From assembly GCA_900291925.1 (NCBI GenBank), contig UWYS01000004.1, forward strand, positions 1,116,001-1,180,000: DNA of 64,000 nt. The letters run 5' to 3'. Below are positions 55,770 through 64,000 of the stretch, piece after piece. Each line of letters begins with the position of its first letter. The first letter of the stretch is position 1. Source of the stretch: Thecaphora thlaspeos (taxonomy: Eukaryota; Basidiomycota; Ustilaginomycetes; Urocystidales; Glomosporiaceae). Position numbers and translations under genes: made by a program. The notes under the pieces were generated by a model, which saw only the letters and a program-made list of their open reading frames with translations, was not told the DNA's origin and did no database searches.

Positions 55770-57626
55770 ATGGGCGACCTCGTCGAGCCCTCCCCTCTGT
55801 CCCAACATGACGACGGCTCCATCACCGACCTCGCCGCCTACACCTCGGCCCTCACTTCTCTCATCCACGTCGAGCGTTCGCAGCGGTACGACCATGACGC
55901 TCTCCAGTCGCTCAGCCCTACACAACGACGAGCCAACCACCTCGTCTCTCGCATCCGCGCACGCGAGATCGCCGACATCTGGGATACCAACGTGCTCCAA
56001 GTCGCTCCTCAAACGCTCAACAGCAATGCCACCTCGATGCCCCTCGCCGCCGACGACCTGACAAAGTATGCCGGTATGCACTTCGACAGCGCCCGAAAGG
56101 CAGGTCTCTACCGCCGCGAGGATCTATCTCCCGACGAGTGGAGCGCCAACGAGCACAAGATGAAGCTGTGGACGATCGTGAGGAGGATGCCAAAGGGTGC
56201 GCTCTTGCACTGCTATTTCGATGGTAGCGTCGATATCCGCTGGCTCCTGGCCAGGGCCAGGGAGACGGAGGGCATGTGCGTCAAGGCCATGCTGCCTCTC
56301 AAGGATCAAGACGCGCTGTACAAGGCCGACGTCTCGTTTCAGGTCCTTCCCATCCACGAGGTCAAGGTCCTCAGGGGCAAGGGAGCGTCGATCTGGACCG
56401 ACGCCTACAAAGAGGGGACGTGGCTCCCCTTTGACGAGGCCCGGACGTCATTCCCATTTGATCATCCCTACGTCGACGCAGCGGGCAACGTCCCCTCGCA
56501 CCTCTTTCCGCCTTCGCCCTCGCCTTCGTCGAGCGAGGAAGAGCGTTGCGGCCTCAATTTGGCGCCTACGTCCACAGCCTCACCACGCTGACGCCTTCGC
56601 TGCACCGACCGGCCGCGACCAACTCGAAGCAGGCGTGGTCGAGGTTCCTTTCTACCTTCCTCGTGATCGCCGGCCTGCTGGGGTACGAACTGACGCTCAA
56701 GGCGTACATCAAGCAGATGCTCAAGACGCACGCCCGCGACGGCATCGCCTACACCGAGGTGCGCATGAACTTTTTCGTCGAATTCATGGTACGATCCAAC
56801 GGTCAGATGGACCTGTCCCACGCCGAGTGGGTGGCCATCTTTGACGAAGCCGTCAAGGAGACGAGACAGGAGCTGCAGCGAGACGAACCAGAGACGCTCT
56901 TCTGAGGCGCCAAGATCATCTACTCGACCGTTAGGATCATCGACAACGAACGGTTGTGATGGTACCTGGAAGACTGTATCGATCTGAAACGACGCTTTCC
57001 AGACCTCATCGTAGGTTTCGATCTGGTAGGACACGAAGATCCCGGTACGACACTACGTTACTACGCACCGGAACTATTGCGGTTCCGCCATCGCGTCGTC
57101 GAAGAAGGTCTACCATTCATCCCATTCGTCTTTCACGCCGGTGAAACGCTATCAGACGGTGGACGAGCCGATTCGAATCTCTACGATGCCATTGTACTCG
57201 ACAGCAAGCGGCTAGACCACGCTCTATCTCTCGCCCATCATCCCCATCTCATCGACCTCGTCAAGACGCGCAACATAGCAGTAGAATGTTGTCCCATCTC
57301 CAACCAAATCCTAGGCTACACCTCTAGTATCGCATCACACCCTTCTCTCCTTTCTCTCCTCAACAACGGTGTCGCCATCACTCTATGCAGTGACGATTCC
57401 TCAATCTTTGAGAATTTCGATATCAATTATGATTTTTATCAACTTCTCATTTCTTCCCATGCAACTTCTATCGTAAGTCTCGGCGTACTTGCCAAAATGA
57501 TCCATTCAACATTCCCTCGTTGAGAACGAGGTAAAGACAAATTGGCTGAGGCAGTTCGAGAGAGAGTGGAAAGTGTTCTTTGATTGGATCGTCGCTGAGT
57601 TCGAGGATGAGGTAGAGCGGAATTAG
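55770..57626 (+). pseudogene. adenosine deaminase of the ADGF/CECR1 type, multiply disabled
   Basis: Family that deaminates adenosine to inosine. From the ATG at 55770 the first frame gives about 250 residues (TKYAGMHFDSARKAGLYRRE, EHKMKLWTIVRRMPKGALLH). A frameshift near 56520-56546 moves the homology to another frame (FGAYVHSLTTL, ATNSKQAWSRFLSTFLVI, DGIAYTEVRMNF). That frame is then broken by TGA at 56903 (where homologues have FWGAKIIYSTVRI), TGA at 56957 (NERL-stop-WYLEDCIDLK) and TGA at 57521. A last frameshift near 57551-57555 restores FEREWKVFFDWIVAEF before TAG at 57624. The zinc-binding HxH after MPKGALL reads HCYFD, so one metal ligand is lost, while FHAGET and CSDD remain. Base composition changes from G/C-rich to A/T-rich third positions in the second half. 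No intron with usable splice sites explains the breaks. Confidence 0.85.
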
Positions 57627-57790
57627 ATCAATCAAGATTTGTAGATGGACATTTCCCCTGAACGAGGTCTCTTTGGTACTTGCATCTCATCGGTATTGTA
57701 ATTTCATCGTTCCTATGCCATTTAGAGCTACTTGTGCAATCACACATGCCCTGCTCCTACTACGGTACGTCTTGGCCGTACAACTCCCAG
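57627..57790. other. convergent intergenic region between the deaminase pseudogene and HBS1
   Basis: 164 bp, AT-rich, holding the HBS1 3' end. No gene. Confidence 0.6.
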
Positions 57791-60700
57791 CTAGCTGCTG
57801 ACCGACGTAGCGGCACTAAAAGTCTGGACGACAATGCCAGCCGCGACCGTCTCGCCGTCCCTCCTGATGAGGACACGCGCCATGTCCTTGCACCTATCGA
57901 CGCTCTCGATCGGAACACCTCCACCCTTGCCTCCCCCTCCTTCTGCCGCGTCGCCCACTTCGATCTTGACCAACGCCGTGCTGCCTTTCGTCAACACCCT
58001 CGGCTTCTTCTTGACGACCGCACCCGTCGCTCTGTCCCTTAACTCCACTAACTCCCTCAACCTCCCCGGCACCTCTGCCGAGTGGTGGAACACCTCGACC
58101 GTCGTTCCCTGCACGAGCGGGTAGGTGGACTGGAAGACGAGGAGCTGTGCCGTAAAGACGTCGCACAGCTCCACCACCTCTGCCGCATTCGAGGGACAGA
58201 GCACCGATCCCACCGAAATCTGGATCTGGTCGATGTTCGAGAGGAAGATGGTGACGTTGTTGCCTGCCACCGCCCAGGGGACGCTCTCCGAGTCGACTTC
58301 GATCGCGCGGACGATGCCGGATTCGTCGCCCGGCACTGCTCGGAGTCGGTCGCCGATTTGGACAATCCCCGATACGACGCGGCCCGAGACGCCGACGCCA
58401 GACGAGATCGAGGTCTGGCCGCTCTTGAACACGTTGGTCACGGGCAGGCGCAGCGGTCCGTCGAGGTTGCGTCGCGGCGGCTCGAGCGCATCGAGGATCT
58501 CGACGAGCGTAGGGCCGGTGTACCACCGTTCCAGCTCGCCTCCGGCCTCGCGCTCCGCCAGGTTCTCGCCCACCGAGCCGCCGCATGGGACGTAGCGCAC
58601 CTTGGCATCGTCGAAGCCGCAGCCGTGCAGGAAGGGCTTGAGCTTGGCAACAATCTCGTCGTACCGCTCCTGGCTGTAGGCGACGGCGTCGAGCTTGTTG
58701 ACCACCACCACTACCTGCTGCACGCCCAGGCTGCGCACCAGCAGCGCGTGTTCGCGCGTCTGGCCGTTGGGGCCGAACCCGGCCTCAAAGGCGCCGTGGA
58801 TCGAATCGATGACCAGCAACGCAGAGTCGGCCTGTGCGGCGCCGCTGATCATGTTAGGGATAAAGTCGCGGTGGCCGGGAGCGTCGAGCAGCGTGAAGCG
58901 GCGGTGGGCGGTGGCAAAATGGTCCTGCGCCACATCAATCGTGACGCCGCGCTCGCGCTCTTCTTCCGACGAATCGAGCGCCCATGCGTAAGCGAAGCTC
59001 CCCTTGCCGATCTTTTTGCTCGCCCTCTCGTTGGCCAAATGCTCGCGGTCGGAGAGCGTGCCCAGATCCAGCAGCATGCGACCCATCAGCGTCGACTTGC
59101 CGGCATCGACGTGGCCTGCGAGCGGGTGAAGGGGCGAGGGGCAAGCGGAGTGATACGTATGTGAATTAAGGATCTAGTCAGCCTTTTTCCTTTCGGCGCT
59201 CCAGGCGACCGAAGCAGGGCTGGTCGGCACGGCGGCCTACGTACCGACGACGACGAGGCTCATCTCGAGCTTGCCCTCCTCTTCGCGCTTGCGGTACTCT
59301 TCGACGATGCGTTCGTGAGCGATGCCCATCTTTGGCGTCGACGCGAGGCTGCCGGCCGCACCGCCCGTGCTGCTGTCGTTTGGCGTCAGCTGCGAGCCGA
59401 GCCTCATCGCTTCGATGTCGGTCCTCAGTTGCGAGACGGTGCCACTTCCACCGCCCGCCGACGACACTCCTCCCGCCGTTTTGACGGCTTGCCCGAGGGC
59501 CGCCTTCTTCCGCAGCGGCGTCGAGGCTCCCGAGACGTTGGCCGATGCCGCCGCCGCTGCCTTCTTCGCCGCTGTGGGGTGCGATAGCAGCACAACGGTG
59601 AGCGCGGAAAAGGGAAGACCAGTACGTCAAGTGCGGTCGAGCAGTCGCAGCGCAAGTGGGGAAAGAGGGCAAGCAGAGGAAGAAGAAGGATGCAAAGGAG
59701 ATGGGTGTTAGATTGCTCGGAGGGCTTAACGTGAACGGCTCCGGCAGCTCCTTCTCCGCCCCTCCACCATTGCCAATGCCCGTCGTCTGCCGTGGTCTCC
59801 GTCACTTTTACCGCCCCGTCACAGGCGGCCTGGGCGCTGCTGTAGCTGCGAGCGAGGTCCCCTCGCGTGCCTTGAGCACAACATCGTCCGGGCTGGAACT
59901 GGAAAACGCCTTTCGGACCTCTTCGACCCGGCCGTCGACTGCCGCCGTGGAGGAAGAGTGATTTTTGTGATCGGTACCCGTTCCAGCTGCGGTTGCAAGG
60001 CCGACAAAGAGGTCAAAGGGCGAGCCGCCGGGTACCGCCCGAGTCGCGTGAAACGGCCCTGCCACCTGCATCGGGCCGGGGCGCAACGAGTCGAGGTGGC
60101 TCGCCTGGGCGAAGAGATCCTGGTGGACGGCGGCGGCAGGCTGGGATGCATGCGGGAACAGCGCGTCGACGGCGATGTTCGAGCCGTAGCACGTAAGTGG
60201 CGACACTGCGAGCTCGGGCTCGAGCTGCTGTTTAGTTCTGTCGACGTCCATACCGTCGGTGGCGGCTCCTGTTCGTGCCTGCGCTTGGTCTGCTGCGGCG
60301 ACTTTGGCCTGACGAGCGGCGACCATCTTCTGCTGCAACTTCAACAGCGGCCTGGCTTTGTCACCGCTGCTGGCCGCAGCGGCCGACGACGGCGGCGTCG
60401 TCATCGGATCCGCCCTTTCCGGGACGGGCGAGCGTCGAGGCGTGCTGGGATTCCCCCTGGCGGCGGCGAGGGCGGCCAGCTTGCTTGGGCGTGACGCCGT
60501 CGGGGACGCATCTGGCTTGGGCGATGACGATGACGTCGGGGGATCGGCAGATGCCGAAGCAGAAGAAGAGGATGAAGCCGCCGTCTCTTTCATCGGCCTC
60601 TTGTTGTTCATGTTGCCGCTGCTGAAGCTGCCGCCGCCGCCGCTCTTGGCTACACTCGCCTTGAGTGCGAGTGCCGAGAGTTTCGACATCGGCTTCGAGG

Positions 60701-61906
60701 ATGCGGGCGCTGGGGTTGATGCCAGTGCCTCGCCGACAAGCGTCCCGCGAAAGGTCGGAGACGGGCGGAGCTGGGCCGGTGCGAGGTCGGTGAGATTGCG
60801 CTTCGCCATGCCGGACCTGCCTCCCCGGTCTAGTCCGGCCAGCCCCATGGCCTTGCCTGGAGGCGCACCTCCCCTTCTCTCTCGACCTTTCCCCCGACCC
60901 CGTCCGCCGCTGCCCGATGCCTCCCTGCTGCGCAGAGACAGCCTCTGCAGTGCAGAGAGCGGCTCGTCTTCGTTGGCCCCGCAGTCCGCCGCTCCCTCTT
61001 CGTGCGTCAAGAACAGCCGGTGGCGGAGGGTTGAAGTTGAAGTTGAGGTCGAGGTCGAGGTCGATACCGAACATCGAAGTTGTAGCGAACAGTAGCGGAC
61101 GACGCGGCACGAGCAGGGTGTCAGCTCGCCGTCGGTCTCTCGGATTCGAATTCGTTGCGTCGTGTTGAGAGGCCAAGAGGAGGCGAAGATGCCGAGACGG
61201 TGGCGGACGTCTTCTTGCTGTTCCGTGCCTTCTTTGGCAGCTGATCGGGAGATCCGATGCAAGGACCGTGGCGCACGACTGGCGAGCGTCCGTCTGCTGC
61301 CAAGAAAGGACCAGGCCAGGCCGGGTCGGGCCAAGCCCGTAAACAGGCGCCCGGATCTTCGAAGCTATGCCGCCTTCTTCCGCCCTCCTCGTGCCCATGG
61401 ACCCTCTCTCCTAGCTGCGCTGTCTCTCGATCGGGCGGCAAACAAGGACGTCACTCACCTGCTTTCTTTCGGTCCTTTTCCTGCTTGGCCTCCCTGCGGC
61501 TCTTTTCCTCGACGAGATGGCCGACGGCAGATTCTACGTCAAAGTACGACTCCCATAGTGCGTCTTGGATCTCGCGCTCCGAGATGCCGCTGCTCTCAGA
61601 GGGGCCGAGCACCGAGAGCGCCTGCGACAGCGCTTCGCCGAGGGCGTACTGATCATCGCTCGAGATGTTCTCTGGCGGGGCCGGGAGGTGGGAGTAGCGG
61701 GGCGAGCGCGCGGAGCGGGCGTTGTCGGAAAGAGCGAGCAGATGTACGGCGTGTCAGCAGGCAGAAGTGGGCGACATCGACATCGTACCCGGGATGCGAC
61801 AAAGGTCATGCGACTGCTCACCGTAGGGGTCCTCGTCCGAATAGTAGTCGTCTTCGGCCAGCTCCTCTTCGAGGTTGAGGTTGCGTACGGCGCGATGTCT
61901 TGACAT
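57791..61906 (-). CDS. HBS1: HBS1, ribosome-rescue GTPase of the eRF3/EF-1A family (five or six exons)
   Basis: Translational GTPase which with Dom34/Pelota dissociates stalled ribosomes (no-go and non-stop decay). Exon 1, 61906-61822: MSRHRAVRNLNLEEELAEDD. Exon 2, 61671-61459: the HBS1 N-terminal fold (ISEREIQDALWESYFDVESA). Exon 3, 60997 to about 59823: disordered Ser/Ala/Pro-rich linker starting EPLSALQRLSLR. Exon 4, 59571-59245: to EEYRKREEEGKLEMSLVVVG. Exon 5, 59115-57791: GTPase and two beta-barrels, with G1 GHVDAGKST completed across intron 4, RGVTID, DAPGHRDFIPNM and NKLD. About 1040-1050 residues, long for the family because of the linker. The exon 3/4 junction is uncertain: the phase requires either a 31-nt exon or a shifted acceptor. 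It is divergent from the Zn2Cys6 gene. Confidence 0.9.
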
Positions 61907-63029
61907 GGTGGGTGTGGTCGTGTTCCGTGACTGTTTGCTCCGGAGGGATTGTCGAGCGTAGCAAGCCAAGGTGAGGTGAGTGCGAGGGCGGGGACGATGG
62001 CAGGGGCGGGGGTGACCTTGGCCCTGGCCAACAAGAAAGATAGTGACGGCAGGCTGCAGGCCTTCGCTTCCCTGCCCGCTATTTGTCAGGCGAGGGGAAC
62101 AGGCTAGGCCAGGGCCAGGTGGAGCTCGTCGGTGCCGAGCTCGGGGCAAGCAGCGCGCGAGAGACCGTGGCCGGGGCTCAGCAGGGGTCCCGGTCTCAAG
62201 AAGCCGAGCGCGGCGGAGGGACGGCCTCCTCACTACGCCTGGCTGGCTGGCTGGGCTGGGCCGCCGCCGTTTTTTTCTTCGCCGCGTCGCCGCTCCGGCA
62301 GAGGTTCTGGCCCGGCAGCCAGCGGGCCACGGCCACGGCCAGCACGACACGGACGAGAGCGGCCGGAGCTCCGGCTTGGCTTCCCGTCCCGCTCGTTCCT
62401 CCCTAGCCTCGCTTTGCTTCTTCTCCGTCCTCGATCGTTCGTTGCCTGCCTCCTCCCTTTCCTAGAGCCAGCCATCGCCTCTGCGCGACCACCACCCCTC
62501 GTTCCGCCTTGCCACCATCAGCCAGAGCATCGCTCGTTCGCTGCCGACCCATACCTCTTTGCACTTCGTCCTCCCCCGGAAGGCAGCGCGCTCGACCTCG
62601 CCGGTCGGCCCGCAAAGGACCGCCATCGCTACCGCGACTGCGACCTCGACCGGCCCATTGGCATCCGTCCCGTCCTCCTTGCTCCTCTGCGATTTCTTCG
62701 TGTCGGATCGGCCCACGCTGCACAGGAAGGGAACGGCACTCGTCGCCCTTACGACGGACCGACGGCGAGGCCGACGCATTGTTGCTTGCTTGCCAGGCTC
62801 CTCTACAGGCCGGCCGGCTGGATCCGCATCGGCAACCCTATCCTCGCGCGCGCGCACTTGCTTGCTCGCACGGTCACGCCAGCCCTGACGCCCTTGTCCC
62901 GCAACGTCGTCACGCTCCTGGCATCCTTGTGGCGCTCCACAGCCCCGTTCACTAGTCCACCTTCTTCCTCTCGCCATCTTACCTCGCCGCTCTGAACGAC
63001 CAACGTAGGGTAAGGACGCGCCGCTCGCC
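61907..63029. promoter_or_regulatory. divergent promoter region of HBS1 and the Zn2Cys6 gene
   Basis: 1.12 kb, GC-rich, with repeated CTGGCTGG/GGCTGG words near 62238-62262 and a CGCGCGCGC run at 62846-62858. No credible frame; both promoters and leaders lie here. Confidence 0.55.
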
Positions 63030-64000
63030 ATGAACACGCCGCCGCGCTTCTCGCACTCGCGCCAAGGCTCCGTCGAGGGGACGAGCGTGGGGCCCTCGAC
63101 GTCGTCATCCAGTCTGCACCACACTTACATGGCCAACCATCCCTCCTCGGGCTCCCACACGCCGCCGGTCCACCATCCGCTCAGCCCGTACGGCCACGCT
63201 CTTGCATCGCTCGCCTACAGCTCGCCCTCATTCGCATCGATGCGTCAGGGCGCATCCGCCTCCAGCTGGTCGCCCGCCCACCCATCTGCGCTCGCCAACA
63301 CTGCTGCCATTCATTCCAATAGCCACCACCAGGCCCAGGCTTCGCGGTCCACAAGCGAGAATCGCATCGACGAAGACGAAGAGGGCTCTTCGGAGGATGA
63401 TGATGAAGACGACGGCGACGACGACGAAGACGAAGAGGGCGACGATGACGAGAGCGACGGCGGGAAAGCGGCGGGAGCCAAGCGGAAGCGCGCTTCCTCC
63501 AAGGATCCGCAGTCAAAGAGCGGCAGCCCCTCAAAGGGCAACAGCAACAGCAGCAACGGCAACAATAATGGCAGCAACCCCAGCGATACGTCTGGCGCCG
63601 CTTCGTCGTCCCAGGCTCCGGCCAAAAAGGCCAAGCCGACCCGCGGCGCAAAGGCCTGCACAAACTGCCGCCGCCTCAAGATGCGCTGCGTCGGCGCCGA
63701 AAAGGGCCCGCCGTGCAATCGGTGCAACCACGGCAACCATGAGTGCATCTTCGAGGAGAGCAATCGCGGCAAGAAGAGCGGCAAAAATCAGAAGACCGAG
63801 GCCATGCAGCAGAGCCTCAAGAAGATGGAGCAGACCCTCGCCACTGTCCTCCGCAGCATCCGTGACCCGGGCCTGGCCGCCCAGACCGGCGGCATGGTGA
63901 CGCGCAGCCCATCGCCCGACCACCACCGCCACCACCTCAGTCACTATCCCCTCGACGCTGATCCGCACCGGCGCGACGCCCGTAGCGCGCAGGGGCCCAA
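63030..64000 (+). CDS. Zn2Cys6 binuclear-cluster transcription factor, 5' part (runs off the window)
   Basis: Fungal-specific DNA-binding regulator. The frame from the ATG at 63030 (context GCCATGA) is open to the end of the window, 323 codons. Residues 1-110 are Ser/His/Pro-rich, about 112-150 are strongly acidic (DDDEDDGDDDEDEEG), then come a basic stretch (KRKRASS) and an Asn/Ser run. The zinc cluster lies at about 210-239: ACTNCRRLKMRC, then eight residues, CNRC, six residues, C, i.e. C-x2-C-x6-C-x8-C-x2-C-x6-C. It is followed by a short coil (TEAMQQSLKKMEQTLATVLR) that probably dimerises. Acidic and basic blocks before the cluster are seen in a number of basidiomycete members. The C-terminal regulatory domain is beyond the window, so no orthologue can be named. 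Confidence 0.9.
   Translation, partial: MNTPPRFSHSRQGSVEGTSVGPSTSSSSLHHTYMANHPSSGSHTPPVHHPLSPYGHALASLAYSSPSFASMRQGASASSWSPAHPSALANTAAIHSNSHHQAQASRSTSENRIDEDEEGSSEDDDEDDGDDDEDEEGDDDESDGGKAAGAKRKRASSKDPQSKSGSPSKGNSNSSNGNNNGSNPSDTSGAASSSQAPAKKAKPTRGAKACTNCRRLKMRCVGAEKGPPCNRCNHGNHECIFEESNRGKKSGKNQKTEAMQQSLKKMEQTLATVLRSIRDPGLAAQTGGMVTRSPSPDHHRHHLSHYPLDADPHRRDARSAQGP

Noticed and set aside
55770..57626. UGA or UAG reassigned to an amino acid, to explain stops in the deaminase and ABC frames
   Set aside because: TGA ends the bHLH and MRP51 frames, and TAG ends INM1, UBLCP1 and NTH1 at family-correct positions. The deaminase also has frameshifts.
61021..61071. Ser-Thr repeat frame upstream of HBS1 exon 3
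   Set aside because: It arises from a short GAGGTC/GAAGTT repeat inside the intron. The phase and conserved EPLSALQRL start place the exon at 60997.

Overview
The window is nuclear DNA of a GC-rich fungus, most likely a basidiomycete of the smut lineage (Ustilaginomycotina). This rests on gene content and gene structure: short GT-AG introns with CTGAC-like branch sites, an intronless fungal kinesin-1 with an IAK tail, a PDR-type ABC transporter, a Pho85-type (PCL) cyclin, a long-loop bHLH regulator rich in Gln runs, and a tRNA-Pro with an intron after position 37. The genus is not determined. I checked start codons against ATG and rebuilt introns by hand from splice sites and protein-family continuity.

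Layout. 1-14.7 kb holds a bHLH transcription factor (+), inositol monophosphatase INM1 (-), the Golgi trafficking protein MON2 (+) and a PCL1/2-like cyclin (-). 14.7-23.9 kb is a gene-free stretch of about 9 kb carrying small tandem repeats, G-rich tracts and a cluster of TACTGTA/TACAGTA palindromes. 23.9-32.2 kb has a full-length PDR-type ABC transporter frame broken by one in-frame TAG, then a large basic low-complexity protein of unknown function. 33.5-46 kb has fructose-1,6-bisphosphatase (+), an MFS transporter (-), ribosomal protein eS21 with three long introns (+), a mitochondrial YqeY/Aim41-type protein (-) and kinesin-1 (-). 46.8-54.4 kb has the UBLCP1-type proteasome phosphatase (+), endonuclease III NTH1 (-), OMP decarboxylase URA3 (-), tRNA-Pro(UGG) (+) and the mitochondrial ribosomal protein Mrp51/bS1m (+).

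54.4-64 kb contains a 926-bp non-autonomous DNA transposon with 104-bp terminal inverted repeats and TA target duplications, a decayed ADGF/CECR1-type adenosine deaminase pseudogene immediately beside it, the ribosome-rescue GTPase HBS1 (-), and the 5' part of a Zn2Cys6 transcription factor that runs off the window.

Most genes are housekeeping genes that alternate in head-to-head and tail-to-tail pairs, and there is no obvious metabolic cluster. The unusual content is in the non-ordinary parts: the palindrome-bearing desert between the cyclin and the broken transporter, the inverted-repeat element next to a multiply inactivated deaminase, and sharp changes of third-position base composition inside single genes.
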